The notes under the pieces are model-generated. The model saw only the letters and a list, made by a program, of their open reading frames with translations, had not been told where the DNA came from and made no database searches. Below, one piece after another: positions 8,190 through 16,968 of a stretch of DNA of 64,000 bases. Numbering within the stretch: position 1 is the first letter of the stretch; each line of letters opens with the position of its first letter. The position numbers were made by a program, and so were the translations under genes. This stretch comes from JBNLBS01 sp050303415 (GTDB taxonomy: Bacteria; Pseudomonadota; Gammaproteobacteria; Methylococcales; Methylomonadaceae): assembly GCA_050303415.1 (NCBI GenBank), contig JBNLBS010000016.1, positions 1-64,000 of the forward strand, read 5' to 3'.

Positions 8190-9065
8190 TTATTTTTCTA
8201 ACTGATCAAGAAAACGCTGCCGTGCATTTTTGGCATACGTAAAAGTTTCAAAAAGTTGCTGACTATTTTCATCTTCCAGCAAATGTTCTATTGTACCCAG
8301 CTCGCCTTTAAGCTGCTGGATTAATGGTAAAATCGCCTGTTTATTTGCCAGACAGATATCCAGCCACATGGTCGGATCACTTGAGGCGATACGGGTAAAA
8401 TCGTTGAATCCCCCTGCTGCATATTTAAAGATATCAACCTGCTCATCCTTTCGACCCAGTAGATCTACTAATGCAAAGGCTAATATATGCGGCAAATGAC
8501 TGGTAGCGGCCAGAACCGTATCATGATGGGCTGCATCCATAATAGAAACAATGGAACCAAGGCTCTGCCAAAAGGACTGAACTGTTTTAAGCGCTGACGG
8601 ACTGCTCTCCTGTTCTGGCGTGATTATCAATCGTTTATTTAAAAACAAATCATCCATTGAAGCCTGCACGCCACTATTTTCCGCCCCAGCAATGGGATGT
8701 GCAGGAATAAAGTTGTCAGGTAACAAACCAAAAACCTGTTTAGCAGCCTCTATTACACTGGTCTTGGTACTTCCAACATCCGTATATACCGTCTGCGCCT
8801 GCCAAAATGGCTTCATTTGCTTCAGTATATCTTCAAAAGCACCCACCGGTATGGCAATAACGACACAATCCGCATCCTTTAAAGCCGTTTCCATATCAAA
8901 ATAAAATTCATCAACTACGTTTAACTGTTTAGCCTGTTCAAGATTGACTTTATCCTCTAACCGTCCAAAAGCAACAATTTGACGGGCAAGTTTATTTTTG
9001 CGGGCAGCACGGGCAACCGAACCGCCAATTAAACCAACACCGATAAGACACAGTTTTTTGAACAT
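8190..9065 (-). CDS. tyrA: Prephenate/arogenate dehydrogenase
   Basis: This 291-residue NAD(P)-dependent dehydrogenase makes the tyrosine precursor from prephenate or arogenate. The Rossmann loop GVGLIGGSVARA lies at residues 9-20; HPIAGAENSG and the substrate-pocket helices with SHLPHILAFAL follow. There is no fused chorismate mutase and no C-terminal ACT domain, so feedback control may be weak or depend on other contacts. In Pseudomonas the equivalent gene is fused to aroA; here they are separate but adjacent. It abuts hisC with no gap. Confidence 0.94.
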   Translation of the reverse strand: MFKKLCLIGVGLIGGSVARAARKNKLARQIVAFGRLEDKVNLEQAKQLNVVDEFYFDMETALKDADCVVIAIPVGAFEDILKQMKPFWQAQTVYTDVGSTKTSVIEAAKQVFGLLPDNFIPAHPIAGAENSGVQASMDDLFLNKRLIITPEQESSPSALKTVQSFWQSLGSIVSIMDAAHHDTVLAATSHLPHILAFALVDLLGRKDEQVDIFKYAAGGFNDFTRIASSDPTMWLDICLANKQAILPLIQQLKGELGTIEHLLEDENSQQLFETFTYAKNARQRFLDQLEK

Positions 9066-10172
9066 TTAATTTAGCAAGCCTGTTAGTGCGTCCAGAAATT
9101 GTTGATTTTCAACTTCAGTGCCGATGCTGATTCTTAAATACTCCGGCATTTCATAATTGGCAACCGGGCGGACAATGACACCTTTATGCAGTAACTGTTC
9201 ATAAATTGTCGTTGCTTCCCGTTGCATATTTACTGAAACAAAGTTTCCAGCTGATGGAATCCAATCTAAACCAAGCAATTTAAAACCTTCAGTTAATTGC
9301 TGCATACCTTTAGTATTAACAGCCAACGTTTTAGCTAAATGTTCTGTATCGGACAATGCCGCTTCGGCAGCAGCCAGAGCCAACATATTATTATTAAAAG
9401 GCTGGCGAACCCGGTTTAATAAATCAGCAATTTCAACACTGGAAAAACTATATCCGACACGCAACCCAGCCAGACCGTAAGCTTTTGAAAAAGTACGAGT
9501 AATGATTAGATTGGAGTGCTCTTTTAACCAGGAAATTGAGTCAATCCGGCCTGCATGATCGGCAAATTCAAAATAAGCCTCATCCAGAACACAGATAACA
9601 TGCTCAGGTAAAGTCCGAACAAATTCAGCTACCTCTTCCTGTTGTAACAACGTCCCCGTTGGATTGTTAGGATTAGCAATAAATACCACTCTGGTTTTTT
9701 CAGTCACGCTGGCTGCCATAGCCTTAAGGTCATGGCCGTAATTCAAAGCCGGCACCACAACGGCCTTCGCCCCCACAGCTTGTGTGACAATAGGGTAAAC
9801 AGCAAAAGCATGCTGCGAAAATACAACCTCATGTTCAGGCGTTAAAAAAGCCCGCGCAACCAGCTCTAATAATTCATTGGATCCATTACCCAAAGTAATT
9901 TGCTCACTAGCCACAGAAAATCTGTTTGATAGCGCCTGTTTGAGTTTAAACCCGTTCCCATCGGGATATCGAGCCAGCTCTGCCAGCGTATTTCTGATCG
10001 CCGCAACCGCCTTGTCACCTGGACCTAAAGGGTTTTCATTGGATGCCAGCTTAACAATATGTTTAAGCCCCAACTCTCGCTCAAGTTCTTCGACCGGCTT
10101 ACCGGGTTTATATGGGATTAAAGCCTGTACGCCAGGTAAGGCAAGAGAATAAATAGAATCTGTGTTATTCAT
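9066..10172 (-). CDS. hisC: Histidinol-phosphate / aromatic aminotransferase
   Basis: A 368-residue PLP-dependent class I/II aminotransferase of the HisC2 group. The sequence shows LASNENPLGPG near the N-terminus, NPNNPTGT, the DEAYFEF segment and the PLP lysine in TRTFSKAYGLAGLRVGY. In this operon position the enzyme commonly transaminates aromatic keto acids as well as histidinol phosphate. I prefer the ATG at 10172 over a TTG two codons earlier. No strong ribosome site is visible, and the gene probably depends on upstream translation. Confidence 0.93.
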   Translation of the reverse strand: MNNTDSIYSLALPGVQALIPYKPGKPVEELERELGLKHIVKLASNENPLGPGDKAVAAIRNTLAELARYPDGNGFKLKQALSNRFSVASEQITLGNGSNELLELVARAFLTPEHEVVFSQHAFAVYPIVTQAVGAKAVVVPALNYGHDLKAMAASVTEKTRVVFIANPNNPTGTLLQQEEVAEFVRTLPEHVICVLDEAYFEFADHAGRIDSISWLKEHSNLIITRTFSKAYGLAGLRVGYSFSSVEIADLLNRVRQPFNNNMLALAAAEAALSDTEHLAKTLAVNTKGMQQLTEGFKLLGLDWIPSAGNFVSVNMQREATTIYEQLLHKGVIVRPVANYEMPEYLRISIGTEVENQQFLDALTGLLN

Positions 10173-10212
10173 GATCAAGATTTAACAAAAATACTGCAAA
10201 TTTAGCCTAATG

Positions 10213-11301
10213 CTAAATCACTGCTTTGGGATAGGAACCTAAAATGTTAAGTACATTAACATTACTTTTTAGCTCATCAATTGCTTGCATAACATTTGGG
10301 TCATCTTTATGGCCTTCAATATCAATAAAAAATACATAATCCCACAAACCCTGTTTTGAAGGGCGGGATTCTATATGCATCATACTGATGCCATTTTCTG
10401 CAAAAGGAGCCAATATTTTGTATAACGCCCCTGGCTGATTGCCGATAGAAATCAATAATGATGTCTTATCGTTTCCTGTAGAGGTGGAAATTTGTTGGCC
10501 AATAATAATAAAACGGGTGGTATTGTTACTATTATCTTCTATATTGGCTTCCAAGATATTTAAACCATATAACTCAGCAGCAACAACACCGGCTATCGCA
10601 ACTGTATCTTTACTGCCAACCACCATTTTAGCAGCTTCCGCATTACTATTAACGGCGGTACGTCTGGCCTGCGGTAAATTAATATCCAGCCATTCACGAC
10701 ATTGTGCTAATGATTGCTGATGTGAAAAAACCTCTTTAATATCTTTCAGGTTCTCTGCATGCCCCATTAAATTTTGATGCACTTTAATTTCCACTTCACC
10801 GCATATTTGTAATGGTGAATTGATAAAGCGATCAAGCGTATGAGTAATGACCCCTTCAGTTGAATTCTCCACAGGTACAACGCCAAACTGGCAATGACCA
10901 TTTTCAACGGCAGTAAAAATTTCATCAATGGTTACTGCCGGCACAGTATTCACCGCATGACCAAAATGTTTGTAGGCAGCTTGTTGTGTAAACGTTCCTT
11001 CCGGACCTAAAAAGGAAACTTCAAGCGGTTTTTCCATCGCCAGACAAGCCGACATTATTTCCCTGAAAAATCTGACCGCCGTTTCATCAGCCAGTGGTCC
11101 ATGATTTAACGCTTTGATACGACGTAAAACCAAGGATTCTCTATCGGGACGGTAAAAACTGCCTTCTTCACCCTCTGCAACCTTTGTTTTAGCCACTTCC
11201 AGAGCACAATTAGCTCGTTGATTAATTAATTGCAGGATCTGCTGATCAATTTCATCAATTTGTTTGCGCAATTCAGGTAATGGAATGACTTTTGATGTCA
11301 T
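10213..11301 (-). CDS. pheA: Bifunctional chorismate mutase / prephenate dehydratase
   Basis: The P-protein makes phenylpyruvate from chorismate. At 362 residues it matches the Pseudomonas length. It has an AroQ mutase domain (about 1-90, LRKQIDEIDQQILQLINQRA), a dehydratase domain beginning SFLGPEGTFTQQAA with NSTEGVITHTLD and the TTRFIIIG motif, and a C-terminal ACT domain (PGALYKILAPFAENGI...ESRPSKQG) for phenylalanine feedback. The start at 11301 gives the conserved N-terminus; the frame extends upstream into serC but that part is not family-like. Confidence 0.96.
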   Translation of the reverse strand: MTSKVIPLPELRKQIDEIDQQILQLINQRANCALEVAKTKVAEGEEGSFYRPDRESLVLRRIKALNHGPLADETAVRFFREIMSACLAMEKPLEVSFLGPEGTFTQQAAYKHFGHAVNTVPAVTIDEIFTAVENGHCQFGVVPVENSTEGVITHTLDRFINSPLQICGEVEIKVHQNLMGHAENLKDIKEVFSHQQSLAQCREWLDINLPQARRTAVNSNAEAAKMVVGSKDTVAIAGVVAAELYGLNILEANIEDNSNNTTRFIIIGQQISTSTGNDKTSLLISIGNQPGALYKILAPFAENGISMMHIESRPSKQGLWDYVFFIDIEGHKDDPNVMQAIDELKSNVNVLNILGSYPKAVI

Positions 11302-11317
11302 ACGGGTTATAACTCGC

Positions 11318-12397
11318 TTAATGTGTTCTTTCAAACTCAGCCATAAAGTCACACAGGGCAATAACCCCTTCTTCCGGCATTGCATTGTAGATACTGGCGC
11401 GCATTCCACCAATAGAACGATGACCTTTTAATTCAACCAAACCGTTTTTTTCAGCTTCTGTTAGAAACAGCGTATTCAATTGTTCTTCAGCCAGTATAAA
11501 AGGTACATTCATCCGCGATCTATAAGCTTTCTGCACTGGATTACTGTATAAAGAGGACTGCTCAATGGCCTGATACAGACGTTCGGCTTTTTTAATATTA
11601 TTCTGTTCAATGGCCGCCAAGCCACCTTGTTGTTCAATCCATTGCAAAACCAGACCAACCAGGTACCAATTATAAGTTGCTGGTGTATTTAACATCGAGT
11701 CATTTTTCGCCTGCTCGGCATAATCAAACACCGAAGGTGTCAGTGGGTTGGCATGTCCGATCAAATCCTCTCTGACAATAACCACCGTTACCCCTGAAGG
11801 CCCCATATTCTTTTGGGTACCGGCATAGATTAAACCATACTGACTGACATCGACTGGTCGAGACAAGATATTGGATGACATATCAGATACCAATGGTAAA
11901 CCCTGGCTATCGGGTATCTCATTAAACTCGACACCATGAATGGTTTCATTAGACGTGTAATGCAAATAAGCTGCATCAGTATCTATATTCCAGTCTTTAA
12001 CGGCCGGAATATGATTGAAATTTGATTCTTTAGAACTGGCAGAAACTATCGCTTGACAATATTTACCGGCTTCTTTGGTTGCCTTGCTGGACCAGGCACC
12101 GGTATTGACATAACAGGCTTTATCTTTACCATTTAGAAGGTTTAAGGGGATTAAAGCGAACTGAGCCGTTGCACCACCCTGCATAAACAAAACCTTGTAA
12201 TTCTCCGGAATACCCATCAAAGCTCTTAAGTCTGCTTCCAAGGTCTGTGCAATAGTACTGAATGACTTGCCTCGGTGGCTCATCTCCATGACCGACATAC
12301 CGCTGTTATTCCAATCTAACAGCTCTTGCTGTGCCTGTTTTAAAACAGATTCCGGCAGTGCTGACGGACCAGCGCTGAAATTATATACTCTGGACAC
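11318..12397 (-). CDS. serC: Phosphoserine aminotransferase
   Basis: This 359-residue PLP enzyme converts 3-phosphohydroxypyruvate to phosphoserine and also serves pyridoxal phosphate synthesis. The N-terminus VYNFSAGPSALPESVL and the PLP lysine in AGTQKNMGPSGVTVV are typical. The start codon is GTG, sharing its G with the gyrA stop TAG, so serC translation is coupled to gyrA. The gyrA-serC-pheA order is that of the Pseudomonas supraoperon. Confidence 0.96.
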   Translation of the reverse strand: MSRVYNFSAGPSALPESVLKQAQQELLDWNNSGMSVMEMSHRGKSFSTIAQTLEADLRALMGIPENYKVLFMQGGATAQFALIPLNLLNGKDKACYVNTGAWSSKATKEAGKYCQAIVSASSKESNFNHIPAVKDWNIDTDAAYLHYTSNETIHGVEFNEIPDSQGLPLVSDMSSNILSRPVDVSQYGLIYAGTQKNMGPSGVTVVIVREDLIGHANPLTPSVFDYAEQAKNDSMLNTPATYNWYLVGLVLQWIEQQGGLAAIEQNNIKKAERLYQAIEQSSLYSNPVQKAYRSRMNVPFILAEEQLNTLFLTEAEKNGLVELKGHRSIGGMRASIYNAMPEEGVIALCDFMAEFERTH

Positions 12398-14991
12398 TAA
12401 TTATCCTCATCACTTTCAATTGAAGTTTGTTCGTTATTTTCATTATCATCTTCGCCTTCAGGCAGCCCTTCAATGCGATCAACACCGACCACTTTCTCAT
12501 TTTTGTCCAACCGAATCACTGTCACACCCTGAGTGTTTCTGCCTACTACGGAGATTTCGGCTACGCGGGTCCGGACCAAGATACCGCCATTCGTTATCAA
12601 CATAATTTCATCAGTATCATTAACCAAAACGGCGCCGACAACTGCACCATTACGTACCGATGTTTGAATAGCAATCAAACCCTGACCACCACGTTTATGA
12701 CAGGTAAATTCTTCCAATCGAGTTCGTTTACCGAAACCATTCTCAGTAATATTCAACACAGTCCCCTCAGTGCCAATAATTAATGAGATAACCTTTTGTC
12801 CCTCTTGCAGACGTATACCTCTCACACCCGTCGCCGTTCTCCCCATAGACCGGACATCAGATTCATTAAAGCAAACCGCCTTACCGGCACTGCTGAATAA
12901 CAGGACATTTTGCTTTCCGTCGGTGACATCTACCCCTACCAGACTGTCACCTTCACGCAGATCTATGGCAATTTTGCCATTACTACGCTGGCGCTCAAAT
13001 TCTTTTAATGGTGTCTTTTTAACCGTACCGGCAGAAGTGGCCATAAAGATAAATTTATTATCTGTGTATTCACGTACTGTCAGCATCGCACTGATACTTT
13101 CACCTTCCTCCAATGGCAGAAGATTGACAAATGGCTTACCGCGAGAAGCCCTACTGGCGACAGGTAATTGATATACCTTAAGCCAATACACCTTACCTAC
13201 CGATGAAAAACATAAAATAGTATCATGGGTATTGGCTACGATTAGCTTATCAACAAAATCTTTTTCTTTGGTCGCTGTAGCTGACTTACCTCGACCACCA
13301 CGTCTTTGTGCCTGATAATCGGACAAAGGCTGTGCTTTAACATAACCTTCATGCGACATGGTTACCACCATATCTTCCTCGGTGATTAAATCTTCCGCCG
13401 AAAGATTGACATGCTCCTGAATAATTTCGGTACGCCTGTCATCTGAGTATTGTTCTTTAATTTCTACCAGCTCTTCACGAATGACTTCCATTAAACGAAC
13501 ATCACTGGATAATATTGCCAGATACTCATCTATCTGATCCAATAAGCTCCTGTATTCATTAATAATTTTTTCTTGTTCAAGACCTGTCAGACGATGCAGC
13601 CTTAAATCCAGAATAGCCTGTGCCTGAGCTTCTGACAACTGATAAACATCACCCACAAGGCCGCAGCTGGCAGGTAAATCTTCAGGCCTTGATCGTTCAG
13701 CATCGGCTTTTTCCAATAAAGACTGGATCAAGCCCGCATTCCAGGTTCGAGCTAATAAACCAACCTTCGCTTCAGCAGGTGTTTTAGCCGACTTAATTAG
13801 CTCAATCATTTCATCGATATTAGCTAAAGCAATGGCAAGGCCTTCTAATATATGAACTCTTTCTCTGGCCTTACGCAGATTGTAAATGGTTCTGCGAGTA
13901 ACAATCTCACGTCTGTGATTGATAAAAGCATGAAGAATCTCTTTAAGATTCATGCAATAAGGGCGACCATTACTCAACGCAACCATATTAATCCCAAATA
14001 CAGTTTGCAATTGGGTTTGTTTGTATAGATTATTGAGCACAACTTCGGGCACTTCGCCTCTGCGTAACTCAATCACCATACGCATACCGTCCTTATCAGA
14101 CTCATCCCTTAAGCCGCTAATGCCCTCCAGTTTTTCTTCCTTGACCATTTCGGCAATTTTTTCTAACAAGCGGGCTTTATTAACCTGATAAGGTAATTCA
14201 GTGGTAATAATCGCCTGTCTGCCGCTATCTCCAATCTCTTCAAAATGACAGCGGGCACGAAGATGGATACGACCTCGTCCAGTGGTATAGGCACTATAAA
14301 TCCCATCGGCACCGTTAATACTGGCAGCGGTAGGAAAATCAGGTCCAGGGATATATTGCATGACTTCCTGAATTGTGATTTCAGGATTATCAATCATGGC
14401 CAAACAGCCGCTGATTACTTCTCCCAGATTATGCGGCGGAATATTAGTCGCCATACCGACAGCAATACCCGATGAGCCATTGACCAACAAGGTCGGTATC
14501 CGTGTTGGCAAAACCGATGGCTCAGACTCTGATTCATCATAGTTCGGCGTAAAATCAACTGTCTCCTTATCCAGATCAGCCAGCAATTCATGTGATATTT
14601 TCGCCATGCGCACTTCGGTATAACGCATCGCAGCCGGCGAGTCGCCATCGACTGAACCAAAGTTCCCCTGACCATCAATCAGCATATAGCGCATGGAAAA
14701 CGGCTGTGCCATACGTACGATGGTGTCGTAAACCGCCGTGTCACCATGGGGGTGGTACTTACCGATCACATCACCCACCACACGGGCAGATTTTTTATAG
14801 GGTTTATTCCAGTCATTGCCCAATACACTCATCGCATACAGAACACGACGATGTACTGGCTTTAAGCCATCTCTGACATCTGGAAGCGCCCTACCGACAA
14901 TTACACTCATAGCGTAATCAAGATAGGACTGCTGCATCTCGTCTTCGAGATTAACGGGTATAATTTCTTTTGCGAAGTCTGAGTCTGTCAT
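12397..14991 (-). CDS. gyrA: DNA gyrase subunit A
   Basis: GyrA, 864 residues, is the DNA-cleaving subunit of gyrase. The catalytic tyrosine is Y124 in AAMRYTE. The quinolone-determining region reads HPHGDTAVYDT, with threonine at the E. coli Ser83 position and aspartate at Asp87. Threonine there is also the wild-type residue in Pseudomonas, so it does not by itself mean resistance. The GyrA box QRRGGRGK and the six-bladed C-terminal wrapping domain follow, ending in an acidic tail. It heads the supraoperon, preceded by about 170 bases that should hold the main promoter. Confidence 0.98.
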   Translation of the reverse strand: MTDSDFAKEIIPVNLEDEMQQSYLDYAMSVIVGRALPDVRDGLKPVHRRVLYAMSVLGNDWNKPYKKSARVVGDVIGKYHPHGDTAVYDTIVRMAQPFSMRYMLIDGQGNFGSVDGDSPAAMRYTEVRMAKISHELLADLDKETVDFTPNYDESESEPSVLPTRIPTLLVNGSSGIAVGMATNIPPHNLGEVISGCLAMIDNPEITIQEVMQYIPGPDFPTAASINGADGIYSAYTTGRGRIHLRARCHFEEIGDSGRQAIITTELPYQVNKARLLEKIAEMVKEEKLEGISGLRDESDKDGMRMVIELRRGEVPEVVLNNLYKQTQLQTVFGINMVALSNGRPYCMNLKEILHAFINHRREIVTRRTIYNLRKARERVHILEGLAIALANIDEMIELIKSAKTPAEAKVGLLARTWNAGLIQSLLEKADAERSRPEDLPASCGLVGDVYQLSEAQAQAILDLRLHRLTGLEQEKIINEYRSLLDQIDEYLAILSSDVRLMEVIREELVEIKEQYSDDRRTEIIQEHVNLSAEDLITEEDMVVTMSHEGYVKAQPLSDYQAQRRGGRGKSATATKEKDFVDKLIVANTHDTILCFSSVGKVYWLKVYQLPVASRASRGKPFVNLLPLEEGESISAMLTVREYTDNKFIFMATSAGTVKKTPLKEFERQRSNGKIAIDLREGDSLVGVDVTDGKQNVLLFSSAGKAVCFNESDVRSMGRTATGVRGIRLQEGQKVISLIIGTEGTVLNITENGFGKRTRLEEFTCHKRGGQGLIAIQTSVRNGAVVGAVLVNDTDEIMLITNGGILVRTRVAEISVVGRNTQGVTVIRLDKNEKVVGVDRIEGLPEGEDDNENNEQTSIESDEDN

Positions 14992-15162
14992 TGGTCCATT
15001 AACTTATTTAGCGGAAACTGCCTTCACCATGAAAACAGCATCTTTCCAGTCGTGCTTAACACCCTGAATCCAAATTCCATTACCGCCAGAAAGAGAGCAC
15101 GATTTTAATCCGCTTATTATATCAACTTGTGCCAATTGAGTCGAAAGAGTTTAACCAATAAA

Positions 15163-15882
15163 TCAGCCAAATACTTCAGTTAAAAACTGTTTCATACTTA
15201 TCCAGGATCGCTTATCAGCCATTTCATTATAAACAGTACCAAAACTAACATCATTGGCCGACGGATTAGTAAAGGCATGCATAGTATTACCGTAACTATG
15301 TAGCTGCCAGTCAGCCCCCGCCTCTGTTAACTCCTGCTGCAACGCAATTACCTGCTCAACCGGAACCATCGGGTCATCATACCCATGCAAAACCAGTACT
15401 TTGGCCTTGATTTTATTCCGTAATAAATTATTCGGAGGCACCAGTAAACCATGAAAACTAATCGAAGCTTTAATATCTGCTCCTGTTCTAGCCAGATCTA
15501 ACGCACATAAACCGCCAAAACAGAAACCAATTACAGCAATCTGACTATCATCCACCCACGGCATTAAACCAACTGTTTTTAACGCCGCAGTTACCCGTGT
15601 TTGCAACATTGCCCTATCTTCCATAAAAGGCTGCATTAGCTGAGCATTTTCTTCCGGGCCACTTCCGACCTTACCTTGACCATACATATCAAGGGCAAAC
15701 CCCAGATAACCCAATTCAGCCAATTGCCTGGCTTTGTTTTCAACAAATGCATCCCGCCCACCCCAGGCGTGACATATCAATACAGCCGGCCGCCTTCCCG
15801 ACAACGCATCATCGTAGGCAAAAAAACCCTCTAAAACGGTGGCGCCATCAATATAATTTACTGTATTTTCAACAACCGCCAT
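15163..15882 (-). CDS. Dienelactone hydrolase family protein
   Basis: A 239-residue alpha/beta hydrolase of the dienelactone hydrolase family, with no signal peptide. The cysteine nucleophile is C121 in GFCFGG, the acid D170 (GYDDPM) and the histidine H202 (MHAF), so the catalytic triad is intact. Such enzymes cleave lactones or esters; the true substrate cannot be read from the sequence. I choose the ATG at 15882, four bases after AGGTGG; a GTG one codon earlier is also possible. The Dabb gene lies 12 bases upstream and the three genes to 16766 form an operon. Confidence 0.88.
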   Translation of the reverse strand: MAVVENTVNYIDGATVLEGFFAYDDALSGRRPAVLICHAWGGRDAFVENKARQLAELGYLGFALDMYGQGKVGSGPEENAQLMQPFMEDRAMLQTRVTAALKTVGLMPWVDDSQIAVIGFCFGGLCALDLARTGADIKASISFHGLLVPPNNLLRNKIKAKVLVLHGYDDPMVPVEQVIALQQELTEAGADWQLHSYGNTMHAFTNPSANDVSFGTVYNEMADKRSWISMKQFLTEVFG

Positions 15883-15894
15883 CACACCACCTAC

Positions 15895-16284
15895 TTAATT
15901 TCCAGCAAAATCATAAGCAACAATTTTAGCTACTAAAGGCTGCAACACGTCATGTACAATCTTCTTATGCCTGGGATGATCCATATATGCTTTTAATGCA
16001 GCTTTATCTTTAAATGTCACCGTTACCGCAACATCAAAACTATCATCAACTATTTTACGCTCACTTGGGACAACCACCCCAACATGTCGACTTATAATGC
16101 CCGGCAAATCATTCAATGAACGACTGGCAGTGACAAATTCATCACGCATCTTTTGATTGCCGGGCTGTTTAAGCCATACCAATATAACATGACTGATTTT
16201 CCCCGTTGAGTCATCCTCCTTCGCCTGAACAAATGAAGAAAACAAAATCAAAATCAACCAGCCGATTAAAATATTTTTAGTCAT
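15895..16284 (-). CDS. Secreted Dabb (stress-responsive A/B barrel) protein
   Basis: This 129-residue protein has a Sec signal peptide (about 1-21, ending SSFVQA) and one Dabb domain: HVILVWLKQPGNQ, then FDVAVTVTFKDKAALKAYMDHPRHKKI. Dabb domains form dimeric ferredoxin-like barrels; some are enzymes and many are of unknown role. Export to the periplasm is less common for this family. It overlaps the phosphatase gene upstream by four bases and probably shares its transcript. Confidence 0.85.
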   Translation of the reverse strand: MTKNILIGWLILILFSSFVQAKEDDSTGKISHVILVWLKQPGNQKMRDEFVTASRSLNDLPGIISRHVGVVVPSERKIVDDSFDVAVTVTFKDKAALKAYMDHPRHKKIVHDVLQPLVAKIVAYDFAGN

Positions 16285-16766
16285 GCCAACTCTCCTTTTT
16301 CACGTAAACAATTTAAAAACCCCAACGAGGCCTCTTCAACCAGATTCAATACCGTTTCAAACCCGTATCTGCCACCATAATAAGGGTCAGGAACCTCCCG
16401 GGTATTTACATGAGGTGCATAGTCTAAAAAATATTGCACTTTATGGACATACTGTTCGGGACAGGCATTCATCAACACCGAATAGTTTTCACCATCCATT
16501 GCAAGCAAATAATCGAAATCCTCAAAATCACCCATTACCACTTTCCTTGCCCGCTGCCGACTTAAATCTATCCCCCTCGCCAAAGCCTCTTGTTGAGACC
16601 TGTGATCCGGCTGTTCGCCAACATGATACGCATGGGTACCTGCTGAATCTATATTAAAGGCATGTATAAGACCTTCATCCTGGACCAATTTATTAAATAC
16701 ACCTTCAGCTGTAGGAGATCGACAAATATTCCCCATACAAACAAATAGAACATTTATTTTTTTCAT
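16281..16766 (-). CDS. Low-molecular-weight protein tyrosine phosphatase
   Basis: A 161-residue cytoplasmic phosphatase. The signature CX5R loop is C10-MGNIC-R16-S at the N-terminus, and the catalytic acid lies in DPYYGG. Such enzymes dephosphorylate protein tyrosines, often bacterial tyrosine kinases of polysaccharide export, or small substrates. No kinase partner is near, so a specific pathway cannot be named. It is the first gene of a three-gene operon running into the Dabb protein and the hydrolase. Confidence 0.92.
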   Translation of the reverse strand: MKKINVLFVCMGNICRSPTAEGVFNKLVQDEGLIHAFNIDSAGTHAYHVGEQPDHRSQQEALARGIDLSRQRARKVVMGDFEDFDYLLAMDGENYSVLMNACPEQYVHKVQYFLDYAPHVNTREVPDPYYGGRYGFETVLNLVEEASLGFLNCLREKGELA

Positions 16767-16968
16767 TTAATTTCTTTTAAAGAATTACGACAATGGCCGC
16801 TATTATAGCTAAGAGTTTGAACTATGACTTTTATTGAATTATAAGCTATTCTATCAACATTAATAATATTGATATAAAATACGTCTTTACACGGATTTAC
16901 AAAATAAACACTATACATATTTTGGGTGTCATAATAATAAATCAGGGATATCCGGGAGAACTCAAGAA

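Noticed and set aside
12397..14991. Quinolone-resistance substitution in GyrA
   Set aside because: Threonine at the Ser83-equivalent site is wild type in other genera, and the Asp87 equivalent is intact.
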